In this document: piece after piece, positions 1 through 10,373 of the stretch
Layout of the letters: the number at the start of each line of letters is the position of its first letter
Position numbering within the stretch: position 1 is the stretch's first letter
DNA from: Liopterus haemorrhoidalis
Taxonomy: Eukaryota; Arthropoda; Insecta; Coleoptera; Dytiscidae
Direction: 5' to 3'
Assembly (NCBI GenBank): GCA_963971575.1
Contig: OZ020616.1
Location: 52,807,201-52,871,200, forward strand
Length of the DNA: 64,000 bases
The notes under the pieces: generated by a model
Database searches by the model: none
Told to the model about the DNA's origin: nothing
Seen by the model: the letters and a program-made list of their open reading frames with translations, nothing else
Program-made: the position numbers and the translations under genes

Positions 1-889
1 TGAAATCTTAAATAACTATCTTTTATCATGAGTTGCGTGTCGTAAGTTCCACTCCAATTCACAGATCTCAAGCCAAATACAATTTTGTAACAATAAAACT
101 TTTAACTTTGGTTGTTTCTGATACGTTGCGATTTTGTACGATTCATTAAAGTTCACAAAATAACAGAAAAAAAAGTTTAAAGTTGAATTATTTTTGAAAA
201 GTTTTAAATGAGCTTTACGTAACCAACTATTCTTCAGATAGGATAATAGTAAAATAGTAAAATCAGTGATACCTAGAGGTTTTGTTTACTTCACCGGGAA
301 TGTTAAGTTACTCACAGATGGTTAAGTAATCCCTAATAGTTACAATAATTTCTAGGAAACGACCCAAAGTGTCATTATCGACTTCAAGTTTCGTCAACTA
401 TTATTTGAGTAGAATATTACGCATATTTTAGAGGTTATCAGCAATGCTTGTCTTTGGGGAGAATTCAACAAAGCCCCATAGATGCTCTGATGGACAGACC
501 ATACGTTTCGGAACAATCTTCTGTCTAGTAGTAGAGTAGCTTTTGAATAGAACCTGCAAGGAAGCCGTGAATCTGGCAGACTAACAGACACATATCGAAG
601 AATAACCATAAACCAGCCAGGAAAAGCGGAAAGTCATGGAAGGGGCTTAAATACCTAGTACAGGACAAATCCAAATGGCAGAAATTTGTTGGGGCCTTGT
701 GAAGGAACGAAAATAATCTTTACTCAAAGAAAAATTACTCGTGATAAGATTAACTGATTGCTGAAACTTTAACTTCTGAATGTTAAAGTACTTTCATGGA
801 ATTGCTACATAATTGAAAGGAGATAAGTAAATCCTGAAAAAGTACAGCATCTTTTGGAAGGTTCTATATATTACTATATATATTTCGGA
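1..889. other. AT-rich stretch, no gene seen
   Basis: No coding signal on either strand beyond short chance ORFs. Scattered AAGTAA-type motifs followed by CC-rich triplets (for example near 322 and 823) resemble those clustered further on at 1527-1715. Confidence 0.5.
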
Positions 890-1500
890 TTCAATGCGGC
901 TTATGCTACTTCTCCGTACACAATTTCCACAAACTCTTGTCATGCCATAAGTTTTTTGTTAGTCTTCTAGTTGACATTGCTTCCTCTATTCCAACTATCC
1001 AATTTCTTCTAGGTCATTCTCGTTTTCTTCTCTTCTCTGGTATCCAGGTTAGAATATCTTTCTGCCATCTATCTTCCGTCATTCTATTTAAGTGACCAAA
1101 CCAGATTAGTTGTTTGGTTTCGATTGTGTAAATTATATATTTTTTTGTATTTTTGCTGTTTTTCTAATTGTGTGATTTCTTATTCTGTCCAGTTTTGATT
1201 TTCTATAGCTCCTTCCCAAGAAATCTATTTCCATAGCTAGTAATTTATTTCTGTTTCTGCTATTGACATCACATTCATATCCATAGTATACTTTACACAA
1301 TTGCCGTTAAAACTGTTCTTTTTGTCTGAAATGTAATGTTCTTATCCCACAGAATGGAATTTAAGGAACTTACTATTTGCTATGCTTTTTTTTATCGTAA
1401 AGTTGATTTCCTGGTTACTCTTACCTGTGTTGTCTATTAAAACTTCTAGATATTTATATTTTAGTACTCCCAGTAATAAGTCGCTCTTTTCTAGAATCAA
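890..1500 (-). pseudogene. RTE-like LINE reverse transcriptase, C-terminal remnant
   Basis: On the minus strand, broken frames read in order: YKYLEVLIDNTGKSNQEIN (about 1460-1400), then NRNKLLAMEIDFLGRSY with KLDRIRN (about 1250-1180), then WIPEKRRKRE and PRRNWIVGIEEAMSTRRL with WHDKSLWKLCTEK (about 1050-910). This is the usual order of the region after the RT palm in RTE-like non-LTR retrotransposons: thumb, then an arginine-rich W-P-RRGRPR-W segment. Several stops and frameshifts separate the pieces, so it is dead. The catalytic YADD region is absent. The clade is my recognition of the motif style, not a search result. Confidence 0.7.
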
Positions 1501-1526
1501 ATCTAGAACATGTTCATACATGTACT

Positions 1527-1715
1527 TAAGTAATTCCTGGGGAAAATTAAGTAACTTTAGAATAGTAACGTAAGTTCCATAAGTGGCTACGTATCTCTGG
1601 CCAGATTTAAGTAACACCTAGAAGTTTAATTTACTTCTTGTAGAAAGTAATAACTATATTGGTTATGTAAGTCCTAATGAGTAATGTAACTACTGTAAGA
1701 AATTAAGTAAACCCT
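1527..1715. repeat. Cluster of degenerate AAGTAA-CC motifs
   Basis: Within 190 bp the motif TTAAGTAA followed by a C-rich triplet occurs at about 1525, 1548, 1605 and 1704, with looser versions between. The same motif recurs at 322, 823 and 3156, and in reverse (GTTACTTAACC) near 3215-3290. It looks like an old, strongly diverged short-period repeat. Confidence 0.4.
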
Positions 1716-2984
1716 AAACAGATTAAAAACCTATTAAAAAGTTATGTAGCTCCAATGCCGGTTGCTGAAGAATGTGTTAAGTGTATGCCTAACTCGTCTT
1801 AAAACAACACAAAAACATATTTTAAGTTTGGTTAGGGATAACTCAAATTAAAACATTTAATTCGTTCTTTAGCAACTGGCCATAAGAGGTATTAATTATA
1901 TTCTAAAGTAAAATAATTTCTAATAGTTATCGTAACATCTGGTGGGAATATGATAAGTAAGAGTTTGCTTTCTTTACATTTTAATCTTGTGTTTTTATTT
2001 TATTTTTAGAAACCCAATCAATCTTTTCTTAAACATCTAATTTTACTTCCAACTCAATTTTAAACTAAAATCAATGTTTTATCAATAAATAACGATGAAT
2101 TGATTCCTGCTCGCATGACATAAACAAGAATACAAAATTATAAATGTCATCATTTAAGAAATATGACATTATGAAATAATGCAATGTCTTTTATTGACTG
2201 CCAAACGATAAACTGTCACACTGTTTGAAAGACTTTGGGGAAATTATTAACAACTTATGCATATCTGAGGAATATATCAGAAATGTATAGCAAGATATTA
2301 AATATGTTCAAAACTGACTTTTACACTCCTGGATATTTTTATACACTCCTAAATATAGTCATTTCTTGTCCGTAGTCAGTAAATACCGACCAGTTAAGTC
2401 TTACTCTTATTGTAATTTCAGTTGTCTGGTTGCTATTCACAAGTTGGATTGTGCCAAAGCCAATATAATTCAGGAAATAATAGACAGACTGTAGTTTTCA
2501 TCTACCTCTATATTTAATATGATCCTTTTTATTTCTGAAGTGAGCCATATTTACTGGCTTTCATTGTTTATATCACCTTTTGATTTGAATGAAATTTATT
2601 TGTATACAAATTGTTAATTGTGCTGCTAATATAATGCACATGTCAATATTATTCAAGTTGAAACAAAATTGAATTCAATTGTTTATGTTATTCAATTATA
2701 TTGACGGTAAATTCATGTGTATACAAAGATAGTACTCATAGAGTGAACCCCTTTCAGTATAATGTATATACAATTCTATAAGCAGGGTGAGATGGAGCAA
2801 AACTTAATTGTAGAGTAATCTTTTGTCATTATAGTGTAATTAACGGAAGTTACGACCGTTTTAAATGCTTTAATTGATTCCTAGGAGTAGTTAAATCCAG
2901 GTTTTTAAAATAATTACATTAAAGGGACGTAAAACATTTAAAAAACAAATGGATAAAAATAGTGTTCTTGCAACAACCCTAGGT
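1716..2984. other. AT-rich stretch, no gene seen
   Basis: No ORF with recognisable content and no clear repeat boundary. Confidence 0.5.
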
Positions 2985-3112
2985 TTCGATTTTCTCTAGC
3001 TTCGTTCTTTCCTTTTCTAAACCTGTGTTGTCCACAGTTTTCCTTGCGGTTGCAACAACATCGTTTAGCCAGGGTTTTGGCCTTGCCACGTTCTTCTGCC
3101 AACTGTTTTTAT
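2985..3112 (-). pseudogene. LINE C-terminal tail remnant (probable)
   Basis: One minus-strand frame stays open and reads ARPKPWLNDVVATARKTV followed by DNTGLEKERTKLEK. This resembles the RGRPRTRWLDDV-A-W-NTA-DR-KW tail that ends many RTE/CR1-like LINE proteins. It is short and isolated, so the call rests on motif style only. Confidence 0.45.
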
Positions 3113-3962
3113 TTCTATGAGACATTTAATTTAAGATATAACCCTCCGTAAAAGTTTAAGTAACCCTCCAAAAGCTTCTAAACTACTAAAGAGAGTAACT
3201 AACTCTTTTCGTAGTTACTTAACCTTGGCAGGAATAACTTAACCGTTCCAGGACTTTCTCAATCTTTCCTTTAATGCCTCCAGGAGTTACTTAAATTTCT
3301 TACTCAATAAAATTTCTATCTAATTATTTAATTTCTCCCACTATAGTACACCAATACAATTTTTCAAGTTACCTAAAGTTTCCTTATCAAAAGTTCTACT
3401 GCTCAAAAAAGTAAAATTCTCTTTGTTCTCTAAACGTTTTTGGTGAAAAATTTATGATATCGATTCTTCCATTATTTTTTGCATCGTAAAAAACAAGACA
3501 ATGAATATTAATGTTTTTATCGGATTCTTGCGAACCTTTATTATCTGCTGCGTTTCCTCATGTTCTTCTCCTTCTTTCTCACTCTCTCTTATGCATTTGT
3601 ATACTCATAAATTTTAATTTTCTCAAAATTTGTAAACATTATTTTACTTAAGAGTGATATTTTAACCTGGATATTTTGATTAAAAATTCCAAATTTTATC
3701 TGTGTCAATCGAAAGGTATACTTTCATAAAATGTGTCTTGAGGTGATTATTAATATTATATGATAGATTTTTGGTGTTAACTTCTGGAATCAAGCGACAA
3801 AAATTTCAGAGACAAGTGATCATAATTGTTGAGGCACTGTGTTGGTATCCTTTGACTAGCTTTTCTGACGTTGTTTATTTATACTTCCTTGGTAGCTTAG
3901 TTCCTTATTGAAACATTTCGGGAAACATTACGTAATTGTGAAATGCAGCAAGTGTAGTATGT
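3113..3962. other. AT-rich stretch, no gene seen
   Basis: Contains reverse-orientation copies of the AAGTAA motif at 3150-3290 and nothing else I recognise. Confidence 0.5.
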
Positions 3963-4250
3963 AAAAATTGATGTGAAGTGTGAATATTCACACATTTCAG
4001 GGTTTCGCAGGTATATAATAAGTGAATGCGGTATGCTGAGTGTGTAGGACAAATTTTACTTTGTAGTAATCACGGCAAAATGAACGATATTTTTAAAATA
4101 ATTTATCGTCTGTTAATCATATAATAAGACTGGTTATTAAATTTACGCTCATAAAAATTAAATACAACATTTGTCAAAATATAACTAGAATTTTGACAAA
4201 ATAATTTCAACATAATAAAAATGCAAAAAAAAACAGAAAAAATAAAATTC

Positions 4251-4328
4251 ACTCCGTACTCGAACTCGAAACCCTTCGTTTTCCAGTCAGTTTAAGAGCG
4301 CTTTAACGCATGTAGCTATCGCACGCTA
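4251..4328 (-). other. tRNA-like module in copy A
   Basis: On the minus strand, TAGCTACATGCGTTAAAGCG resembles a pol III A box and tRNA D-arm. About 25 bp later TTTCGAGTTCGAGTACG resembles the B box and T-arm. No convincing acceptor stem closes it, so it is tRNA-derived or tRNA-like and not a tRNA gene. It is identical to the module in copy B and different from those of copies C, D and E. Confidence 0.55.
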
Positions 4329-4803
4329 TGGATATGATGTCTTACATTGGTATAACTTTTGTACTTTGTGAACCAAATACCACAAAAAATGCGTTATTTT
4401 CCAAAAACATAATCTGATCAAAAATTCCTGTTGTACTATTTCGGTTCACACCAATATACATTACTTAGAATTTTTTTAGATTTTTAGTTTAAACCATCTG
4501 GGCTACAGGGTGTGGGACAAAATTTTTTTTGCACATTTTTGGCAAAAATCGCATCAAAATAATTTATTTTGCAAAAATAAAAATTTGATCGTTAATCCAC
4601 GTACTAAGGGCTTTCATTTGATACCCTACTCAGAATTAAAAAAAAATATTTTTGTTTTCGATGAGCACATATTTGTTTATATTTTTAGGGGGGTATGTTT
4701 TTTAGATGTTTTAGTATTTTTCCTATGTGCGGGTCAAAGAGTTGTATAAGCATGCCAAATTTCAACTCTCTAGGTTTAGCCGTTTGGCTACAATTTTTAC
4801 CGA

Positions 4804-4861
<58 letters not shown>

Positions 4862-4862
4862 G
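4804..4862. repeat. (CAGA)n microsatellite of copy A
   Basis: About 14 uninterrupted GACA units, the complement of the GTCT tract near the 5' end of the element. It produces spurious long ORFs of alternating C-L-S-V in one frame. Confidence 0.95.
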
Positions 4863-4913
4863 ACAAAATGACGGTATAAGGGTTTTTTGGTCATACCTAC
4901 AAAACCCTAAAAA

Positions 4914-5807
4914 TCAGCCTGTATGTCACAATATCGTCGGTGCTACAATCTCTGACCTGTGCCGGAAATTGACTTAAACAAAATATGGGAAAGTCGCATT
5001 CGTCGAATTTGGTTCTATGTGATTTATTTTACCAAAACTTAAATTGTCGTGAAGGGATGTTATTTTTACAACGCAAACGCCATTTAAAGTTGTGACTAGT
5101 AGTACACCTAGTCACGTACTGGCTCACTTCAAGGCCATCGCTAGCTTCGGATGGCGTTGGACCCTTGTAGCTTCGGATGGAGTTGGACCCCTGTGTTCAA
5201 CCCTTACCCCAGGAGGATTGCAGTCCTAATTTCACACCCCGAACCCCGCCCCCAGCCTAGAAAGACATATGGCGGGTGACATACTTAAATCTAGTAACTA
5301 ATGTCGTTAGAATGTGGAGGTTATATTTAATGTTTATAAAAATGAAAATAATTCCATACTCTAAAAACCATATCATTCGAGAAGTTAGCCTACTCATACC
5401 AATGACTTACGAATCAATGTAAACGGTGTATAGATTTGGGGTACTATTTTTACTAACGCGGGTCATATTTTATCTGGCAGAAGCTGACGCAGACCAGGAA
5501 AAAAAAGGAAAGAGAAAAAAAGGAAAATTTAGTTTAACGAAGTAACAGTTTGGATGGATGGTTTTAAGCCACCCAGCATATTTTCCTTACACTGAGCCGT
5601 CAGATTACTTCTTATTCAGATCTGTGTAGAAAAAATATTCTTTTGTTACCATCAGTAAGGCAGTTGCTGATCACTCCCATGTTCTCCTGATATTTCGCCA
5701 TCAGGTAACTCTCTCTCTTAAAGTTTACAATCTTAAGATTGGCTCTCCATTCCTCCCAGTTAGGATCACTTTTTCTCTTCTACTTGTACGCCCATTTACC
5801 TACACTC
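4914..5807. other. Spacer between inverted DINE-1-like copies
   Basis: 894 bp, less AT-rich than its surroundings near 5100-5270, where it holds CCCCGAACCCCGCCCCCAGC. No coding region found. It carries a 26-bp tandem duplication (5142-5193). It is the loop of a potential 0.95-kb-arm hairpin. Confidence 0.6.
5142..5193. repeat. 26-bp tandem duplication
   Basis: Two units beginning TAGCTTCGGATGG and continuing with GTTGGACCC at 5142-5167 and 5168-5193, differing at two positions (GCG/GAG and CTTG/CCTG). Confidence 0.85.
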
Positions 5808-5857
5808 TTTTTAGGGTTTTGTAGGTATGACCAAAAAACCCTTATACCGTCATTTTG

Positions 5858-5859
5858 TC

Positions 5860-5921
<62 letters not shown>
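5858..5921. repeat. (GTCT)n microsatellite of copy B
   Basis: About 15-16 uninterrupted GTCT units placed about 50 bp inside the element's 5' end, as in copy A. Confidence 0.95.
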
Positions 5922-6398
5922 TCGGTAAAAATTGTAGCCAAACGGCTAAACCTAGAGAGTTGAAATTTGGCATGCTTATACAACTCTTTGACCCGCACAT
6001 AGGAAAAATACTAAAACATCTAAAAAACATACTCCCCTAAAAATATAAACAAATATGTGCTCATCGAAAACAAAAATATTTTTTTTTAATTCTGAGTAGG
6101 GTATCAAATGAAAGCCCTTAGTACGTGGATTAACGATCAAATTTTTATTTTTGCAAAATAAATTATTTTGATGCGATTTTTGCCAAAAATGTGCAAAAAA
6201 AATTTTGTCCCACACCCTGTAGCCCAGATGGTTTAAACTAAAAATCTAAAAAAATTCTAAGTAATGTATATTGGTGTGAACCGAAATAGTACAACAGGAA
6301 TTTTTGATCAGATTATGTTTTTGGAAAATAACGCATTTTTTGTGGTATTTGGTTCACAAAGTACAAAAGTTATACCAATGTAAGACATCATATCCATA

Positions 6399-6475
6399 GC
6401 GTGCGATAGCTACATGCGTTAAAGCGCTCTTAAACTGACTGGAAAACGAAGGGTTTCGAGTTCGAGTACGGAGTG
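6399..6475 (+). other. tRNA-like module in copy B
   Basis: GATAGCTACATGCGTTAAAG (A-box-like) is followed by GGGTTTCGAGTTCGAGTACG (B-box-like), with an intervening segment of roughly anticodon-arm size. Acceptor pairing is poor. It is the same sequence as the module in copy A. Confidence 0.55.
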
Positions 6476-6763
6476 AATTTTATTTTTTCTGTTTTTTTTT
6501 GCATTTTTATTATGTTGAAATTATTTTGTCAAAATTCTAGTTATATTTTGACAAATGTTGTATTTAATTTTTATGAGCGTAAATTTAATAACCAGTCTTA
6601 TTATATGATTAACAGACGATAAATTATTTTAAAAATATCGTTCATTTTGCCGTGATTACTACAAAGTAAAATTTGTCCTACACACTCAGCATACCGCATT
6701 CACTTATTATATACCTGCGAAACCCTGAAATGTGTGAATATTCACACTTCACATCAATTTTTT

Positions 6764-7015
6764 ATTTTGTGTAAGTGATTATTTAGGGTATTTTGCAATG
6801 CCATTTTCCAATTTTCTTCGAGTTTTCTTGTGTAGCTTTTTAGGTCATAACTTGGTATGGGTAGGTCCATTATTTCTTCATTTATGGCTTCTTTAGCTAA
6901 ATGGTCAGCTTGCTCATTGCCTTCGATTCCTATATGCAAAGGTATCCACATAAGGTTAAGTTTCTTGACCTCGTGAATGGCTTCATGCATCGTTTTATAA
7001 TTGTTTAACAAGTAG
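6764..7015 (-). pseudogene. LINE RNase H domain remnant
   Basis: The minus-strand frame includes LMWIPLHIGIEGNEQADHLA followed by KEAINEE, the WIPSH-GI-GNE-AD-LAK signature of the RNase H domain at the end of jockey/R1/I-type LINE ORF2 proteins. The Ser of WIPSH is Leu here. The frame runs about 85 codons and then stops. The fragment abuts the 3' end of DINE-1-like copy B, so that copy may have inserted into it. No RT domain is attached. Confidence 0.8.
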
Positions 7016-8700
7016 GCTTTTAAAAATGATTCGAAAGTGTTTCTAAAATACGATAAACTTTTTCAGACAACCTGATAGACTAGAGTTAATGAGTAAAAAA
7101 GAAATTTGAAATTAGCTGATAAACGAAAAGAACGAAATAAGTACTTGGGCCACATAAATGCACTAGTGGTTCAGATCTATCCCGCGGTCTGCTCTTTACC
7201 CATGCTTGTTGTAATGAGTTCTTCTTTTTATTATTACCAAATATTTATTATACTTTCCTAAATGCTAATTTAGAAACCTATATCAAATGTCATATGTTTT
7301 GTTTAATCAATACTGAAACTTTCTTGAAAATTTAATCTAAAACCGTTAGTTACAAATTAGTTTTAATCTTTTAAATTAACTGTGAGCTTCAGTAGGCAAA
7401 TGAAGTGCTCTGTTATAAGAAGTAAATGAGATTTTACGGACCGTATTCGCTCTGGTAGCTAGTACCTATCGTTTAAGTGCAGTTTTCTGCTCAAGACATC
7501 GTTTAAAGAGTTTTGTTATACGTCTAAATGAACACTAAATAAACTCAAGTTACTGAAAACTTGAACTGGTAATGTTGTTCGGATATAATGAATTGCTAAT
7601 AGGGTTGAGAATTTCCTTTCATCATTGGCGTCGACTTCCTAACCTTTTAAAACGACTACTAATACCCTAAATGAATTTTAGATACTAATAAAGTACCTTA
7701 TACAATATCACTGCATTCACAATTTAGTTAAATTCAATGATATACGGACGAAATTGATAACAATATTCATGCTCGGTTACATTAATCATTCCCATATTTA
7801 AAATTATTTACAAATACTGTAAGTTTAAAGCCAGATATACATAATATAGGTGCGGTGATGGAAACAAATTCTTTTTAGTTGTAGCTAAATCAAGTTTTAA
7901 CTCGTATTCGAGTTTAAAATCGCATTTGACAGGTATAAAATTATTATAGATAGATTTACAGACACTGTTCATACTTTATGAGAATCCTCATGCCAATCGA
8001 TGGAGCGAGCCGATAAACAAATATATATATTGTTAGATATCTAAACAAATAAACACAAAAACAATGTTCAATAAACATAACTCTATTTATTTATCCCATT
8101 TACAGCACAAACACTAGCAGCTGATGTTCACAGGCGTACGGTCAAGATATAAATGAATCTTCTCGTATGATAGCCAGCGGTGATCTCTCATTATCTTATC
8201 AACTAATTAGTGGAAACCAATTAGTAGGCACACATTCTCGCATTACGTAACGATATTCAATCATAAAAACATTTTGTTAATAATCCATATTTCTACCACA
8301 ACATTTCTTTAACAACACTAATCCAGTTTCTTACAATAAATATTTCACACAATTCTATGTAAACTATTTATAATAATAATAATAAATCTCTCTATTGGCA
8401 AAGTTCAGTTTACACTGCTCTACCGCTTAACCTTACCGTTATTTTACAATTTAGTAGACAATCGATTACATACAATTTTTTAATTTTAACAAATAATAAT
8501 ATTGTTTAATTACTGCAATACAGAGTCTTATTGAACACGGATCGATCCATGTAGCTCACATTGGGACCAATTGTTGGTGGAGTCGCTTTTTGAATTGGAC
8601 AATTTTAAGATTTTTAAGATATTTAAGAATGAAGTTGTATATCGTGGCAGGCAGCGTTGTACAAAAATGATTTTTTGAATAAATTTGTCCGGTGTTTGGG
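7016..8700. other. AT-rich stretch, no gene seen
   Basis: No recognisable coding content. An (AAT)n-like tract lies near 8370-8385. The segment 8560-8590 looks faintly like retroelement sequence, but I could not support a boundary. Confidence 0.45.
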
Positions 8701-8708
8701 AATATGTA

Positions 8709-10270
8709 TCATGTGAGAGTTCCTAGTATTTTTACTGTCAACTTGTGACCTTTAATGATTTTTTCGACTAGATAGCTAAGTTCGTTTGTGCTTAAGGTTT
8801 TGTGAATGAAACATGCGTAATGCAAGTGTCTTCTTTCAGACATGTTTAACCATTCTAACTTCTTCAGGTGTTGGGAAGTAGGTTCTCTTTTCTTTTGTCC
8901 TAATATGAAACGTACACAGTAGTTTTGCACTTTTTGAATTCGCCTCGAATCGAAATACAACAGGGAAGGTCCGTAAATCGTTTCACAGTAATTAAAGATC
9001 GATAGGACGAGACTGTCACATAGTATTTGTTTGTGTTTTTTGGTTAACACGAAACGGTTCATAAATAGGTTTTTTAGTACAAAAAAGGCACGTTTCATTA
9101 ACAAACTAATATATTCTTTGAATTTTAGTTCGGTGTCTAGTATAATACCCAAAATTTTTACATGGATTCGTTAGTTGCAACTTGGAGTGATTGATATAGG
9201 GTAACTGCAGCGAATTTCGACTACGCAGGTAATTTCGACTATCCCATTATTTCTTTAAATAATTGCTGCCATATACCGGTAGTATAACGTAACACTATGT
9301 TTATGTGAAAAACTAACCTCACTTTATTTTAAGCCACGTGTGAATGTCGTTAGACGAACAGTGTAGATATTTATATTTTTTAAGTGTTAAAATATTTTTT
9401 TATTGGTTTTAATCAGCAGTTGTTTATCAAATATTTTGCATTGAATAAACTTATAAGAACTGATCAAATAAATATATATTAGCTGGTAAAATTTGATTTT
9501 CATAATATTTTGTTACAATATCACAGGCTAAATAAAACAGATTTGATTGCAGGTAATATCGACAAGAGGAATGAAGCTACTACGGACTAGTCGATATTAC
9601 ATGCATGCATGTTTCACTTACCTAATTTGACGACAGTTAAAATCACGGCTTACTAAAAGTCTCTATTATTATATTCTTTTACCTAAATAAATTGTAAAAG
9701 AGATAAGAAACGTTGATTATCTTAAAATTTTAGGGTAGTCGATATTAACATCACTTTTTTGAAATCAACGTTTTTTTCATATTTTTTTTATGTCGAACTT
9801 AAGTTGTAATAACAGCTTGTTTCATCGTGAAAATATTTAGCACCTAAAGATAAGTGAATGAAGTATCGATTGGGACCATTTTCCTACCAAAATATTGTAT
9901 AGTACGTAAATTAAAAAATAAATAAATTTGGTAGTCGAAATTCGCTGCAGTTACCCTATATATGTATATTGAAATTCGAGGCTAAGTTTCTTTTCAAGTT
10001 TTTGTTACCATACAGCATGATGTGTGATTTTAACTCTTTAATTGTAAGGCTATGATCGGAAGAATATTTACATAGTGCATTAATTTAATTTTGAAAAAAA
10101 ATAATGCTTCATTAAAATTTTCTGGTGAAAACGTGAGGTATAATTGAGTATCGTCCACGTATTGATGTATTTGTTTATGAGTACATATCTACCTGATATC
10201 AAAAGTGTACAAAGTATATAAAATCGGTCCTAATATCGCACCTTGTGGGATTCCTTTAAATATCGCTAAA
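8709..10270 (-). pseudogene. Jockey/CR1-like LINE reverse transcriptase, split by a TIR element
   Basis: Upstream piece (about 10260-9960, minus strand): GIPQGAILGPILYTLYTFDI, then HQYVDDTQLYLTFSPENFNE, which is the RT palm with the catalytic Y-x-DD box as YVDD. Downstream piece (9152-8709): MGIILDTELKFKEYI and SIFNYCETIYGPSLL, the usual thumb and C-terminal region. A 758-bp TIR element (9199-9956) separates the two in collinear order, so it inserted into an existing LINE. A frame shift or stop precedes 9152. There is no endonuclease domain, so the copy is 5' truncated and inactive. Confidence 0.8.
9199..9956. mobile_element. 758-bp TIR element (MITE) inside a LINE
   Basis: The termini are perfect inverted repeats of 25-26 bp starting GGGTAACTGCAGCGAATTTC. 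The flanking duplication is TA or TATA (9195-9198 and 9957-9960), consistent with a Tc1/mariner-type or related target. There is no ORF of note. The motif GTAATWTCGAC, with its complement TAGTCGATATTA, recurs inside at about 9229, 9550, 9589 and 9733 besides the ends. Confidence 0.85.
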
Positions 10271-10373
10271 CGGTGAAGTTAAATTATGAAGTAATATCTG
10301 TAACATTATAACCTGTAAACTTATAACGTATTAAAACTACTCGTACTTGAAGTATGTCCGTTGTTATGTCCAT

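Larger units (their letters stand above)
3963..4913 (-). mobile_element. DINE-1-like (Helentron-associated) element, copy A
   Basis: Read on the minus strand it starts TTTTTAGGGTTTTGTAGGTA, has a GTCT microsatellite about 45 bp in, a conserved block, a tRNA-like module, AT-rich sequence, a subterminal ATACCTGCGAAACCCT, the 16-bp palindrome GTGTGAATATTCACAC, and ends TTCACATCAATTTTT. The 5' terminal AGGGTTTTGTAGGTAT is the inverted partner of the subterminal 3' repeat. An asymmetric terminal repeat, early microsatellite, 3' stem-loop and T-run insertion site together match the layout known for non-autonomous Helentron-associated elements such as Drosophila DINE-1/INE-1. There is no protein gene: translated microsatellite ORFs are artefacts. 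It forms an inverted pair with 5808-6763, to which it is nearly identical. Confidence 0.75.
5808..6763 (+). mobile_element. DINE-1-like (Helentron-associated) element, copy B
   Basis: Plus-strand counterpart of copy A: TTTTTAGGGTTTTGTAGGTA at the 5' end, GTCT microsatellite at 5858-5921, tRNA-like module at 6399-6475, subterminal ATACCTGCGAAACCCT near 6712, palindrome GTGTGAATATTCACAC near 6732 and a TTCACATCAATTTTT end. The 79-codon chance ORF is translated identically in A and B, and the tRNA-like modules match exactly. I noticed only a single mismatch near the 5' third plus a microsatellite length difference. The two copies therefore share a very recent origin, by inverted duplication or gene conversion. 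Confidence 0.75.

Noticed and set aside
4685..6040. ORFs of 60-75 codons with repeated Cys-Leu-Ser-Val or Thr-Asp-Arg-Gln on both strands (also 41930, 48666)
   Set aside because: They are translations of the GTCT/GACA microsatellite in the DINE-1-like copies; no conserved start, and both strands are open for the same reason.
4510..6215. A 79-codon ORF identical in copies A and B (4510-4749, 5976-6215), also partly at 25733
   Set aside because: Identity follows from the whole repeat being duplicated; it is broken in copies D and E, so there is no sign of selection on the protein.
8560..8600. Possible retrovirus-like primer-binding site near GGTGGAGTCGC
   Set aside because: No LTR end precedes it and no gag-pol follows.
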